Origin: Streptomyces sp. Ru71
Lineage (GTDB): Bacteria; Actinomycetota; Actinomycetes; Streptomycetales; Streptomycetaceae
Reading direction: 5' to 3'
DNA length: 64,000 bases
Assembly: GCF_002920535.1 (NCBI RefSeq)
Contig: NZ_PQSS01000008.1
Location: forward strand, 62,001 to 126,000
Shown: positions 19,368-29,670 of the stretch, piece after piece
Numbering within the stretch: position 1 is the stretch's first letter
How the letters are laid out: every line of letters starts with the position of its first letter
The notes under the pieces: model-generated
What the model saw: only the letters and a program-made list of their open reading frames with translations
The model's database searches: none
Told to the model about the DNA's origin: nothing
Position numbers and translations under genes: made by a program

Positions 19368-20537
19368 CCGTCGGACGGTCCCGGTCTCCGGCCCGCAGCA
19401 CACCCGCGAACGCCGCCAGACCGCACGCCAGCAGCGTCACCAGACCGAAGGACACCACCAGGCTGGTCGCCTGGGCGAGCCCGCCGATGGCGCTCGGCGC
19501 GACCAGTCCCGAGGTGTAGGTGATCGTCGCGACGCCCGCGATGGCCTGACTCGGGTTCGGGCCGCTGCGGCCGGCGGCGGCGAAGCAGAGCGGCACGACG
19601 ACCGCGATACCGAGGCCCATCAGCGCGAACCCGGCCATGGCCAGGGCCGGCTGGCGCGAGACGACGATGAGCAGCCCGCCGAGCACGGCGAGCACCCCGC
19701 CCGCGCGGACCGTGCGCACCGAGCCGTAGCGGTCGACGACCTTGTCGCCGGCGATCCGGGCCACCGCCATGGTCAGGGTGAAGCCCGTGGTGCAGGCGGC
19801 CGCGAGCCCCGCCGAGGTCTGCAGCCGGTCCCGCAGATACACCGCCGACCAGTCCAGGCTCGCCCCCTCGGCGAACACCGCGCAGAACCCGATGGCACCG
19901 ATGAGCAGCGCCGACTTCGGCGGCAGCGCGAACCGCGGCGGCGGCTCCTCGTCCTCGGTGGGCTGCAGGTCCAGCACCCAGGCGCAGGCCCCGACGCCGA
20001 GCACGGTGAGCACGGCGGCGGCCAGCAGATGGTGCAGACGGGCGTCGGCGCCCAGGTGGGCGGCGAGCGTCCCGGCGGCCGAGCCGACCAGGGCGCCCGC
20101 GCTCCACATGCCGTGCAGGCCCGACATGATCGAGCGGCCCAGCCGGTTCTCGACCTCGACGCCCAGCGCGTTCATGGCCACGTCGGCCATGCCGGCACTC
20201 GCGCCGTAGACGAACAGCGCCAGGCAGAGCGTGGCCAGGTTCGGGGCGAGGGAGGGCAGCGTGAGCGACAGCGTCCAGAGGGCGATCAGTCCGCGCAGCG
20301 CGTTGCGGGCGCCGAAGGTGTGGCTGATCCGGCCGGCGAGCGACATCGCCAGGGACGCGCCGAGCGCCGGGAAGGCGAGCGCCAGGCCCAACTGTCCGGC
20401 CCCACCCCGGCGTGGTCCTGGATCCACGGCACCCGCGTCGCGAAGGAGCCGGTCACTGCGCCGTGCGCGGCGAACACGGCGGCCACGGCGTACCGGGCCC
20501 GCCGCACGTCGCGCTGCTGGTAGGACACTGCCTTCAT
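19324..20537 (-). pseudogene. MFS transporter with an apparent single-base frameshift
   Basis: The N-terminus (MKAVSYQQRDVRRARYAVAA to about WIQDHAGVG) reads from ATG 20537 in one frame. The remainder, from GQLGLALAFPALGASLAMSL to the stop at 19324, is in another frame. The switch falls at 20400-20403, in a run of four C (G on the coding strand). Adding one base would restore HAGVGAGQLGLAL, which matches the usual MFS pattern. The combined product, about 400 residues and 12 helices, would be a complete transporter. The cause is either a homopolymer sequencing error or a real inactivating deletion. It is divergent from a ROK regulator with a shared operator. Confidence 0.8.
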
Positions 20538-20588
20538 TCTCCCGCCCCTCCCGGACGCGTCTCGCCCCGCTGCTCTGTGCGCAGTAAA

Positions 20589-20611
20589 CTATCAGGAACC
20601 CTGCCTGATAG
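20589..20611. promoter_or_regulatory. Inverted-repeat operator between the MFS and ROK genes
   Basis: CTATCAGG (20589-20596) and CCTGATAG (20604-20611) are perfect 8-bp arms around a 7-nt spacer, in an AT-rich patch 20 bp before the ROK start and 52 bp from the MFS start. It is a likely site for the ROK regulator, controlling both divergent genes. Confidence 0.65.
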
Positions 20612-20631
20612 ATAGCGGATAGGATCCGCCC

Positions 20632-21858
20632 ATGCCCGCATCACCGCGCACCGCCCGGGCCATCAACGACCGGCTCGCCCTGCGGCTGCTCCAGCAGGAG
20701 GGCCCGCTGACGGCGGGGCAGCTCAAGGAGCTGACCGGCCTGTCCCGGCCCACGGTCGCCGACCTCGTCGAGCGCCTCACGGCCTCCGGCCTGATCACCG
20801 TGGTCGGCGAGGCCGGGGAGCAGCGCCGCGGCCCCAACGCCAAGCTCTACGGCATCGTCGCCGGCCTCGCCCACCTCGCCGCCCTCGACGTGCGCACCGA
20901 AGGCGTCGCCGTCGTCGTGTCCGACCTGGTCGGCCGGGTGCTCGCCGAGGCGTCCTCGCCCATCGCCGGCGAGGCGGGCACCGGACCGGCCGTGGAGCAG
21001 GCGGTCGCCCTCGTCGAACGGACGGTCAAGGAGGCCGGCACCATCGGGGCGCCCCCGCCCGAGGGGGTTCGGGCATGGGGGAGGCTGCACACCGTCGGCA
21101 TCGGCGCCCCCGGCCTCATCGACCCCGCCACCGGCGAACTCCGAGACTCCAGCGGCCTGCCCGCCTGGCACCGCCGCCTGGTCGCCGCCCTCCAGGAACG
21201 CCTGCCCGAAGCCCGCGTCAGCGTGGAGAACGAGACCAACCTCGCCGCCCTCGCCGAGCAGCGCGACGGCGCCGCCCGCGACCGGGACACCTTCGTGCTG
21301 CTCTGGCTGGGCCACGGCACCGGCGCCGCCGTGATCCTGGACGGGACGCTGCGCCGGGGCGCCTCGGGCGGCACCGGCGAGATCGGCTTCCTGCCGGTGC
21401 CGGGCACGGCGGGACTGCCCTCGGCGACGGGCTGCGAGGGAGGGTTCCATTCCCTGGCGGGCTCGGCGGCCGTCGCCGCCCTCGCGGCGGAGCACGGGAT
21501 CTCCGGCACCGCGCGGGAGGGCGAACCGGTCGGTGCGGCCCAGGTGCGGGCCGCGGTCGCGGCGCGGGGAGAAGCCGCCGCGGACCGCTTCCTCGACGCC
21601 CTCGCCGGCCGCATATCCATCGGCGCCGCCTCCGTCGCCGCGGTCCTCGACCCGGGGTGCGTGGTCCTCGGCGGCGAGCTGGGGCAGGCCGGCGGTCAGG
21701 AGCTCGCGCGGCGCGTGCAGGAACGGCTGGACGTGATGTCCCCGCTGCCCACCGAGGTGCGGGCGAGCACGCTCGGCGGCGCCGCCGTCCTGCGCGGCGC
21801 ACTGCTGACGGCCCGGGACCGCGCCCAGGACGAGCTGTTCACGGCGCCGGAGGGCTAG
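20632..21858 (+). CDS. ROK family transcriptional regulator
   Basis: 408 residues: an N-terminal winged helix (about 8-65, ending TGLSRPTVADLVERL) then a ROK sugar-kinase-like domain with VGIGAPGLIDPATGEL, VENETNLAALAEQ and GTGAAVILDGTLRRGASGGTGEIG. The zinc-type cysteine cluster is reduced (one Cys in SATGCEGGF), and the kinase DNDAN-like motif is ENETN, so it is probably a regulator, not a kinase. ATG 20632. A 30-bp palindrome at 21052-21081 is embedded in frame near residue 145. It likely represses the divergent MFS gene in response to a sugar; the effector is unknown. Confidence 0.87.
   Translation: MPASPRTARAINDRLALRLLQQEGPLTAGQLKELTGLSRPTVADLVERLTASGLITVVGEAGEQRRGPNAKLYGIVAGLAHLAALDVRTEGVAVVVSDLVGRVLAEASSPIAGEAGTGPAVEQAVALVERTVKEAGTIGAPPPEGVRAWGRLHTVGIGAPGLIDPATGELRDSSGLPAWHRRLVAALQERLPEARVSVENETNLAALAEQRDGAARDRDTFVLLWLGHGTGAAVILDGTLRRGASGGTGEIGFLPVPGTAGLPSATGCEGGFHSLAGSAAVAALAAEHGISGTAREGEPVGAAQVRAAVAARGEAAADRFLDALAGRISIGAASVAAVLDPGCVVLGGELGQAGGQELARRVQERLDVMSPLPTEVRASTLGGAAVLRGALLTARDRAQDELFTAPEG
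21052..21081. repeat. 30-bp near-palindrome inside the ROK gene
   Basis: CCCCC-GCCCGA, a 6-nt loop, TCGGGC, two extra bases and GGGGG form a long hairpin. It is exactly ten codons and adds a PPPEGVRAWG segment between the HTH and the ROK core. It looks like a small palindromic insertion that kept the frame. Confidence 0.6.
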
Positions 21859-21905
21859 GCCCGGTCGCTCGGATCATCCGGGTGTCGCCGATACGGCAGG
21901 GCTTC

Positions 21906-22661
21906 TCAGCGGGCGGGAGTGCCGCCGAATCGCTTGGCCAGGTAGTCCTCGAAGCCGCCCTTGCCCACGGCCCGCTCCGGGGCCAGGTGACCGCCGCTGC
22001 GGAAGGCCCGGTACGCCGCGCCCCACAGCCGTACCCGCGCCAGCGCCCGCCTGCGGCCCGTCACCCGCAGGTAGGAGCGCGCCAGCGACTCGAAGGTGCG
22101 CACCTCGGGACCGCCCATGTCCGCGACCCGGCCCGCGGGAGCGCCCAGCGCCAGCTCGGCCAGCCGGTCGGCGACCTCGGCCACCTCGATCGGCTGGTCG
22201 CTGACCCCGGCCGGCACCAGCATCACCGGAGACTTCGCCAGCGTCTGGAGCAGCTGGACCACCAGGTCGTGGAACTGCGTCGCGCGCAGGATCGTCCACC
22301 CCAGCCCCGACTCCTCGACCAGACGCTCGACCGCGAGCTTGGAGCGGTAGTAGCCGAACGGCACCCGGTCCACGCCGACGATCGAGATGTAGACCAGGTG
22401 CCCCACCCCGGCCCGCCGCGCCGCCGCGATCAGATGCCCGGCCGCCTGCTCGTCGCCGCCCCGCGGACTGCTCGCGCAGTGGACGATCGTGTCCACGCCC
22501 TGGACGGCCGCGTCCAGGGCGGGGCCGCCCTGGCGCAGGTCGACGGCGTACGGCCGGGTGCTCCGGCTGAGCACGCGCACCTCGTGCCCGTCCGCGCGCA
22601 GCCGCTCCGCGACGAGCCGGCCGAGGGTTCCGGTTCCGCCGGTCACCAGGATCGTGGTCAT
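21906..22661 (-). CDS. NAD(P)-binding SDR/NmrA-type oxidoreductase, partner of the ECF41 sigma factor
   Basis: 251 residues from ATG 22661, preceded by GAAGGAG. The Rossmann motif ILVTGGTGTLGRLVAERL and a YYRSKLAVERLV segment (Tyr-x-x-x-Lys pattern) mark an atypical SDR of the NmrA/epimerase kind. The gene lies just downstream of an ECF41 sigma factor on the same strand. ECF41 genes typically sit next to such carboxymuconolactone-decarboxylase/oxidoreductase/epimerase (COE) genes and activate them. A TGTCACA promoter box is at 22741-22747, 80 bp before the start. Substrate unknown. Confidence 0.88.
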   Translation of the reverse strand: MTTILVTGGTGTLGRLVAERLRADGHEVRVLSRSTRPYAVDLRQGGPALDAAVQGVDTIVHCASSPRGGDEQAAGHLIAAARRAGVGHLVYISIVGVDRVPFGYYRSKLAVERLVEESGLGWTILRATQFHDLVVQLLQTLAKSPVMLVPAGVSDQPIEVAEVADRLAELALGAPAGRVADMGGPEVRTFESLARSYLRVTGRRRALARVRLWGAAYRAFRSGGHLAPERAVGKGGFEDYLAKRFGGTPAR

Positions 22662-22719
22662 GCTGTCAGCTCCTTCGAGGCGCCGGGCACCCCCGGGTGG
22701 GGTGCCCCTCGTCCACTGG

Positions 22720-22747
22720 GACCGGACAGCCACCCGGAAATGTGACA
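22720..22747 (-). promoter_or_regulatory. Candidate ECF41-type promoter for the SDR gene
   Basis: On the minus strand TGTCACA (22747-22741) exactly matches the -35 box described for ECF41 promoters. A CGGTC stretch starts 16 nt downstream, near the CGTC -10 element but with a mismatch. It lies between the sigma gene stop and the SDR start. Confidence 0.65.
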
Positions 22748-22755
22748 GGCGGCCC

Positions 22756-23643
22756 CTACGGCCGGCCCAGCTGACGCCGTACGAATCCGAGCTTGTCCGG
22801 GTTCATCACCATCCGCGCGTCGGTGACCAGGTCCGTGCGGTACTCGATGGTGATCACCCCGATCAGCGCACCGCCGGCCCACAGGAGCATCGAGCTCGCG
22901 CCGTTGACCTCCGCCTCCGTGAAGCCCAGCTCCGCCCCGTACTTCTTGATCACGCCCACCAGGAAGCGCAGGACCTTCTCCCGGCCCTGGATGGGCCGCA
23001 GGGCCGCGCTGACCTTGCCGCCGCCGTCGCTCCACCAGACCACGTCGTCGGCGAGCATCTTCTCCAGCCGGGCGAGGTCGCCCTCCCGGGCGGCGGCCAG
23101 GAACGAGGCGACCAGTTCCCGCTGCCGTTCGGGAGTGGGTTCGAACCGGGTCTCGGCCGCCTCCAGCCGCCGCAGCGCACGCCGGTGCAGCTGACGGCAG
23201 TTGGCCTCGCCGAGGTCCAGCACCTCCGCGATCTCGCGGTGGCCGTAGCCGAACGCCTCGCGCAGGACGTACACCGCTCGCTCGGTCGGCGTGAGCCGCT
23301 CCAGCAGCACCAGCAGCGCCACGGACACCGCGTCGCGCTGCTCGGCCGACTCCACCGGGCCGAGCGTGCCGTCCGAGGTGACCACGGGCTCGGGCAGCCA
23401 CGTCCCGACGTAGCTCTCGCGCCGGGAGCGGGCCGACGTCAGCCGGTTCAGGCACAGGTTGGTGACGACCTTGGCGAGCCAGGCCCCGAGGTGGTCGATG
23501 CCGGCGCGGTCGGCTCCGCTGAACCGCAGATAGGCGTCCTGGACGGTGTCCTCGGCCTCTTCGGCGGAGCCCAGCATCCGGTAGGCCAGGCCGAACAGGC
23601 GAGGGCGGTGGGCTTCGAACTCCTCGGCGAGCGCGGTCGTCAT
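22756..23643 (-). CDS. ECF41 group RNA polymerase sigma factor (SigJ-like)
   Basis: 295 residues, longer than ordinary ECF factors because of a fused C-terminal SnoaL-like regulatory domain. Sigma region 2 spans about 5-75 (FGLAYRMLGSAEEAEDTVQD) and region 4 about 110-165. The three ECF41 signature motifs are visible: WLPEP at 82-86 in the linker, DGGGK at 206-210 and NPDKL at 281-285. There is no anti-sigma gene beside it, consistent with the fused domain acting as internal control. ATG 23643. The SDR gene downstream, with a TGTCACA box, is the expected target. Confidence 0.93.
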   Translation of the reverse strand: MTTALAEEFEAHRPRLFGLAYRMLGSAEEAEDTVQDAYLRFSGADRAGIDHLGAWLAKVVTNLCLNRLTSARSRRESYVGTWLPEPVVTSDGTLGPVESAEQRDAVSVALLVLLERLTPTERAVYVLREAFGYGHREIAEVLDLGEANCRQLHRRALRRLEAAETRFEPTPERQRELVASFLAAAREGDLARLEKMLADDVVWWSDGGGKVSAALRPIQGREKVLRFLVGVIKKYGAELGFTEAEVNGASSMLLWAGGALIGVITIEYRTDLVTDARMVMNPDKLGFVRRQLGRP

Positions 23644-23742
23644 GGCCTCACCCTGCCAGACGGGCCGCCGCCGGGGCATGGGAGGACCCGGCGGCGGGCA
23701 AGGGCCGTCGTCACCGCCGCCGGGCCCCGCTGTGCGGGCGGG

Positions 23743-26091
23743 TCAGCAGGCCCCGAGGTCCTGCCAGACGCCCCATTCTCCGGTGGTGCCGGGCTCCTCG
23801 CCCTTCGTCCACCACTTGGCCTTCCAGGTGTGCGCCTTGTGGGACACCGTGCTGCCGCCGCCGTACTCCGCCGTCGCGGACCAGGCGGCCGCGGTGCACG
23901 AGCCGCCGGGGGTCGGGGTGGGCGTGGGCGTCGGGGTCGGTGTGGGGGCCGGCGTCGGGGTGGCCGTCCCCGGGTCCACCACCGTCGTCCCGCGGGCCAG
24001 GTCGCCGGCCAGCGCGTACGTCCGCCCGCCGAAGGTCACCGTCCAGTTGGACGGCGTGGACACCGGCAGGTAGTACACGAAGTCCAGCTCCACGGAGGCG
24101 CCCGGAGCCAGCGTCTGCCAGGCCGGGAGCTTCAGGGACACCCGGTGGTAGTCGCCCTTGAGACCGCCGACGTTGCTCCCGGTGTGGTCGCTGCGGATCA
24201 CCGAAGTACCCCACCCCGACTGGTCCTTGGCGTTGCCGGGCGCGGAGGTGGCGTAGTCGAACCGGAACTCCGTACCGCCGGGCAGGGTCACCGCGGTGTT
24301 GTTGGTGATCCTCAGCTTGGGGCTGATGGGGTAGTTGGAGTCGCCGAGCGGGAACTGCCCGAAGTCCACGTCGATCTTCAGCGCCTCGGTGGGCAGATCG
24401 ATCGCCGAGCGCTTCGCGCCGTACGGCGAGGCCGACTTGAACTTCTCGTACATCGCCGAGGTCAGCGTCGAGCCCGGCTCGTACTGTCCCTTGGCCGCGT
24501 TCCAGCCGTAGTCGCCGGCCAGCTCCCAGACCATCGTGCCGCCGATGCCGTGGTCGACGACGTAGTCCGCCTTGGCGTTCACGGACTGCTCGTCCTCGGT
24601 GGACAGGAAGACCTTCTTCTCGGCGTTCCACAGCCAGGGCGCGACCAGCGTCGCGTCGTACCTGCGGGCGTAGGTGCCGGTCAGCCTGGTGTCCGCCGGG
24701 AAGCCGTACCGGGTGACGTAGTCCCCGACGACACCCTTCTCCAGGTTCTTGGCGTGCCACATCGGGTTGGAGCCCGCGGGCGCCTCCTTGCCGCTGGTGT
24801 CCAGGTCGTGCCACAGGTTGTCGATGCCGGTGGCGCCGTCGCCGCACTTGGTCAGACCCGACCCGGCCGGACAGGACGTCGAGGGCGCCCGGCCCCACAA
24901 CCCGTCGGTGCCGCCGGTGACGTTCTTGAAGCCGCGCGTGTAGTACGGCAGACCGATGTTGATCCGCCCGGCCGGCATGGAGCCGCGGAAGTAGTGGTAC
25001 GCCCAGTCGGCGTTCAGATAGCCGATGCCGCCGTACTGGGAGGTGGTGTACACCCCGGCGGCGGCGAGCTCGGCGTCCTTGCCGTCGTCGAAGAGGGAGG
25101 CGTTGGGGCCGACGTACTCGTTCCAGGCGCCGTGCAGGTCGTAGGACATGATGTTGACGTAGTCCAGGTACTTCTGGACCTGGAAGGTCTCCATGCCGCG
25201 CAGCAGATAGCCGGAGGAGGGGGCCGCGACGGAGAGCAGGTAGTGCCGGCCGTCGGCGGCGCCCGCGCGGTCGAGGCGCTCGCGCAGGGTCTTCATCAGC
25301 GCCGCGTAGCCCTTGACCAGGCCGGCCCGGCGGGCGTTGGAGAGGGACCAGTCGAGCGGGTTGCCCGCGTCCTTCATGGTCGTCGGGTACTCGTAGTCGA
25401 TGTCGACGCCGTTGAAGCCGTACTTCCGTACGAAGTCCACGGCCGAGTCCGCGAAGGTGTCGATGCCGGCCTGGTTGACCGAGCCGTCGGCGTTGGTGGC
25501 CATCGAGTAGAAGCCGCCGGAGCCGACGCGGGTGCCGGAGTCGTCGAAGTAGCCGCCGGTCTCCGCCCAGCCGCCGACCGAGATCAGCGTCCTCACGTTC
25601 GGGTGCTGCTTCTTGAACTTGTTCAGCAGGTTGAAGTGGCCCTGGTACGGGAACGCCGGATCCATCTCGGCGCCGGTCACCCCCGGCCAGGTCATCCCGG
25701 TCGCGGCGTTGGCCGGCCCGTCCGCGCCGACGGAGATCCTGTTGCTCTTGTCGATGTGCGCGAACGCGTAGTTGAGGTGGGTGACCTTGTCCCACGGGAT
25801 GTCGGAGGCCAGGTAGGCGGGGGTGCCGTCCTTGCCGGTGCGCCAGCCGGTGAAGTAGCCGATCACCCGGCGCTGGTGGTCGGCGCCCATCTTCTCCCGG
25901 CCGGCGGTGTCGTAGACCGTGCAGTACGGCACGTCGACGCCGGGGGTCTGGTAGAGCCCGTCGGGGCGGCAGGACTGCTGGTCGGCGGCCTGAGAGACGG
26001 TCGCCGGGAGGCCGGCCAGCAGCAGGCCCGCCACGGCTGCGGCCGCCGCGAGCAGCGCGGGTCTGGCTCGGTGGGGTGGCAAGGACGGCAA
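23743..26091 (-). CDS. Secreted GH18 chitinase with C-terminal chitin-binding domain
   Basis: 782 residues from TTG 26091, which has GAGGAG six bases upstream. A signal peptide (about 1-35, cleavage near SQA-AD) precedes a GH18 catalytic domain (about 75-500) with SVGGW and the active-site motif [11 protein letters not shown], Glu234 being the acid/base; the first Asp of DxxDxDxE is Asn here. A beta-sandwich region follows (about 565-700), then a Thr-Pro repeat linker and a CBM5/12-type domain rich in Trp ([14 protein letters not shown]). It degrades chitin outside the cell. Paired 12-bp promoter repeats at 26130-26163 point to chitin/DasR-type control. Confidence 0.94.
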   Translation of the reverse strand: MPSLPPHRARPALLAAAAAVAGLLLAGLPATVSQAADQQSCRPDGLYQTPGVDVPYCTVYDTAGREKMGADHQRRVIGYFTGWRTGKDGTPAYLASDIPWDKVTHLNYAFAHIDKSNRISVGADGPANAATGMTWPGVTGAEMDPAFPYQGHFNLLNKFKKQHPNVRTLISVGGWAETGGYFDDSGTRVGSGGFYSMATNADGSVNQAGIDTFADSAVDFVRKYGFNGVDIDYEYPTTMKDAGNPLDWSLSNARRAGLVKGYAALMKTLRERLDRAGAADGRHYLLSVAAPSSGYLLRGMETFQVQKYLDYVNIMSYDLHGAWNEYVGPNASLFDDGKDAELAAAGVYTTSQYGGIGYLNADWAYHYFRGSMPAGRINIGLPYYTRGFKNVTGGTDGLWGRAPSTSCPAGSGLTKCGDGATGIDNLWHDLDTSGKEAPAGSNPMWHAKNLEKGVVGDYVTRYGFPADTRLTGTYARRYDATLVAPWLWNAEKKVFLSTEDEQSVNAKADYVVDHGIGGTMVWELAGDYGWNAAKGQYEPGSTLTSAMYEKFKSASPYGAKRSAIDLPTEALKIDVDFGQFPLGDSNYPISPKLRITNNTAVTLPGGTEFRFDYATSAPGNAKDQSGWGTSVIRSDHTGSNVGGLKGDYHRVSLKLPAWQTLAPGASVELDFVYYLPVSTPSNWTVTFGGRTYALAGDLARGTTVVDPGTATPTPAPTPTPTPTPTPTPGGSCTAAAWSATAEYGGGSTVSHKAHTWKAKWWTKGEEPGTTGEWGVWQDLGAC

Positions 26092-26129
26092 GGGGGCTCC
26101 TCTCCGCGGAAGTTGGGCAGACCCTAGGG

Positions 26130-26163
26130 AGGACTAGACCAATGAGTCAATAGGTATGGACCA
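26130..26163 (-). promoter_or_regulatory. Chitinase promoter direct repeats (DasR-like)
   Basis: On the minus strand TGGTCCATACCT (26163-26152) and TGGTCTAGTCCT (26141-26130) form 12-bp direct repeats 22 bp apart, two helical turns. They resemble the paired elements of known Streptomyces chitinase promoters, and the second resembles the DasR consensus TGGTCTAGACCA. A TTGACT -35-like sequence lies between them. Confidence 0.7.
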
Positions 26164-26267
26164 ATCATCGGGAGCGGCGATCGATGGCCTCTTCTGTGAG
26201 CCACTCCACACACTTCACCCGCATGGGTGAGTGCCGGCCGTGGCACACTGGCCCTGTACCTAAAGCA

Positions 26268-26394
26268 GCGCACTCCGGGGTCGGTGAAAGTCCGAACCGG
26301 CGGTTACAGTCCGCGACCCGGTCACTTCCAGTGACCGGTTGACCAGGTGAAATTCCTGGACCGACGGTTAAAGTCCGGATGGGAGGCAGTGCGC
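26268..26394 (+). ncRNA. FMN riboswitch (RFN element)
   Basis: The P1 arms GCGCACT (26268-26274) and AGTGCGC (26388-26394) close the element. Inside are the RFN core segments GGTGAAAGTCCGAACCGGCG, GGTGAAATTCCTGGACCGAC, GGTTAAAGTCCGGATGGGAG and the variable CACTTCCAGTG hairpin. It should turn the riboflavin operon down when FMN is plentiful. The downstream 26395-26541 leader holds a TTCG-capped hairpin (26432-26443) and then AGGAGG, so control could be at transcription or translation. Confidence 0.95.
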
Positions 26395-26541
26395 GGCGGG
26401 CGGGCATTCATGCGCGCCGCCGTACCCGCTCGTCCTTCGGGACGGGTCTGTCCGGCGTCGCCCCCGGTGTCCCTGCCCGTGGTCTCTGTCGTCATCGACA
26501 GCCCCGGAGTCCGTGCCCCACGAGGCAGGAGGACCCGGGAA

Positions 26542-27150
26542 GTGTTCACCGGAATCGTCGAAGAGCTGGGCGAGATCACCGCCGTCGAGACCCTCGACGA
26601 CGCCTGTCGCTTCCGGCTGCGCGGCCCCGTCGTCACCGAGGGCGCGAAGCACGGTGACTCCATCGCCGTCAACGGCGTCTGCCTCACCGTCGTCGAGCAC
26701 GAGGGCGACGAGTTCACCGCCGACGTCATGGCGGAGACCCTGAACCGCTCCAGCCTCGGCGCGCTCACCGTGGGCTCCCGCGTCAACCTCGAACGCCCGA
26801 TGGCCGTCGGCGACCGCCTCGGCGGTCACATCGTGCAGGGACACGTGGACGGCACCGGCGAGATCCTGGAGCGCAAGCCCTCCGAGCACTGGGAGATCGT
26901 GAAGATCTCCCTGCCCGCCGACCTCTCCCGCTACGTCGTCGAGAAGGGCTCCATCACCGTCGACGGCATCAGCCTCACCGTCGTCGACGCGGGCCCCGAC
27001 TTCTTCACCGTCAGCCTCATCCCGACCACCCTCGCCCTGACCACGCTCGGCCACAAGCAGCCCGGCGACCCGGTCAACCTGGAGGTCGACGTCGTCGCCA
27101 AGTACGTCGAGCGGATGCTCGGCGACCGCCTGCCGGGGGCCGGCCGATGA
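26542..27150 (+). CDS. ribE: Riboflavin synthase, alpha subunit
   Basis: 202 residues, the normal length, made of two similar lumazine-binding halves ([12 protein letters not shown]..., then [14 protein letters not shown]...). The start FTGIVEE is universal in this family, so GTG 26542 with AGGAGG nine bases upstream is the start. The motifs NGVCLTV and DGISLTV mark the two domain repeats. It dismutates two 6,7-dimethyl-8-ribityllumazine molecules to riboflavin. It is the first gene after the FMN riboswitch and overlaps ribM by 4 bp. Confidence 0.97.
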   Translation: MFTGIVEELGEITAVETLDDACRFRLRGPVVTEGAKHGDSIAVNGVCLTVVEHEGDEFTADVMAETLNRSSLGALTVGSRVNLERPMAVGDRLGGHIVQGHVDGTGEILERKPSEHWEIVKISLPADLSRYVVEKGSITVDGISLTVVDAGPDFFTVSLIPTTLALTTLGHKQPGDPVNLEVDVVAKYVERMLGDRLPGAGR

Positions 27151-27784
27151 ACTGGATGAACTCCGAGGCGTTCACCCTCTTCGGCCAGCACATCATCTGG
27201 TCGGACATGGTCGGCAACATCCTGGGCCTGATCACCCTCGCCCTCGGCTGGCGGCGCTCCGTGGCGACCTGGCCGGTGCAGTTCCTGTCCGGTCTCGTCC
27301 TCTTCGGCGCCTTCTACGGCCACCTCACCGGCAGCGCCGGCAAGCAGGTCGTCGTCATGGCGGTCGCGCTGTACGGCTGGTGGCAGTGGCAGCGCGGCAG
27401 GGGCAAGGCCGAGGACGGCCGGATCACCGTCCGGTTCGCGACCTGGCCCGAGCGCGGCGCGATGCTCGCCGCGGCCGCCGTCGGCACCGTCGCCGTGGCG
27501 CTGCTCTTCACCGCCTACCCGAAGCTGTCCTGGGACCCCTGGCCCGACGCCTACATCTTCGTCGGCACCATCGTCGCCATGTACGCCCAGGCCAAGGGCA
27601 TGGTCGAGTTCTGGTTCGCCTGGCTGCTCGTCGACCTCGTCGGCGTGCCGCTGAACTTCGCCAACGGCTACGCCTTCTCCGGATTCGTCTACGTCATCTA
27701 CGGCGCACTCGTCCTGTGGGGCATGCGCGACTGGTGGCTGCGCTCCCGCCGGAGCGCGCAGCCCGCCCTGGAAGGAGCGCCGGC

Positions 27785-27788
<4 letters not shown>
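27147..27788 (+). CDS. ribM: PnuC-family riboflavin transporter (RibM type)
   Basis: 213 residues with about seven membrane helices and the PnuC-type W-rich pattern ([10 protein letters not shown], then [16 protein letters not shown]). PnuC members import nicotinamide riboside. The member located inside the Streptomyces davaonensis riboflavin operon, RibM, has been shown to carry riboflavin and roseoflavin. The position here, overlapping ribE and ribBA by ATGA on both sides and under an FMN riboswitch, supports flavin transport. Confidence 0.88.
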
Positions 27789-29080
<1,292 letters not shown>

Positions 29081-29095
29081 CCCCCGGCAACCGGT

Positions 29096-29140
29096 AACAC
29101 AGAGCACCAGCAACACAGAGCACCAGCAACACAGAGCACC
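29096..29140. repeat. 16-bp tandem repeat between ribBA and ribH
   Basis: The unit AACACAGAGCACCAGC is present twice in full (29096-29111, 29112-29127) and a third time for 13 bases (29128-29140), without mismatch. It is AC-rich and unlike the surrounding DNA, and it ends 10 bp before the ribH start region with GAGGAG. Confidence 0.95.
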
Positions 29141-29150
29141 GAGGAGACAC

Positions 29151-29636
29151 GTGAGCGGCAAGGGCGCACCGGAGCTGACCGTACGCAATGTGGGTGACCT
29201 GCGGGTCGCCGTCATCGCGGCGCAGTGGCACGAGAAGGTGATGGACGGTCTGGTGGACGGCGCCCTGCGTGCCCTGCACGAGGTGGGTATCGACGAGCCG
29301 ACCCTGCTCAGGGTCCCCGGCAGCTGGGAGCTGCCGGTGGCGGCCAAGGCGATGGCCGAGCGCGGCTACGACGCGGTCGTCGCCCTCGGCGTCGTCATCC
29401 GCGGCGGCACCCCGCACTTCGACTACGTGTGCCAGGGCGTCACCCAGGGCCTGACCCAGGTCTCGGTCACCACCGGCGTGCCCGTCGGCTTCGGCGTGCT
29501 CACGTGCGACAACGACGAGCAGGCCCTGGACCGGGCCGGCCTGGAGGGCTCCAGCGAGGACAAGGGGCACGAGGCGGTGACGGCGGCGCTGGCGACCGCG
29601 GCCACCCTGCGTTCAGTATCCGAACCCTGGCACTAG
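29151..29636 (+). CDS. ribH: 6,7-dimethyl-8-ribityllumazine synthase
   Basis: 161 residues, a usual length. Motifs: [49 protein letters not shown] with the catalytic His, and [17 protein letters not shown]. It condenses the pyrimidine and butanone phosphate precursors into lumazine and normally forms a 60-mer or pentamer. GTG 29151 follows GAGGAG. A longer frame back to 29070 would read through the tandem repeat and is not chosen. It is the last rib gene; hisE starts 34 bp later. Confidence 0.96.
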   Translation: MSGKGAPELTVRNVGDLRVAVIAAQWHEKVMDGLVDGALRALHEVGIDEPTLLRVPGSWELPVAAKAMAERGYDAVVALGVVIRGGTPHFDYVCQGVTQGLTQVSVTTGVPVGFGVLTCDNDEQALDRAGLEGSSEDKGHEAVTAALATAATLRSVSEPWH

Positions 29637-29670
29637 GGAGTCGGCGGAACAGCGTAGGGTGAGGACCACC

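Noticed and set aside
22489..26127. A 1212-codon open frame on the plus strand
   Set aside because: It runs antisense to the SDR, sigma factor and chitinase genes, has low-complexity Arg/Gly/Val-rich protein and no motif. Such frames are common opposite high-GC genes.
29096..29140. Short CRISPR array
   Set aside because: The units are directly abutting 16-mers with no spacers and no cas genes.
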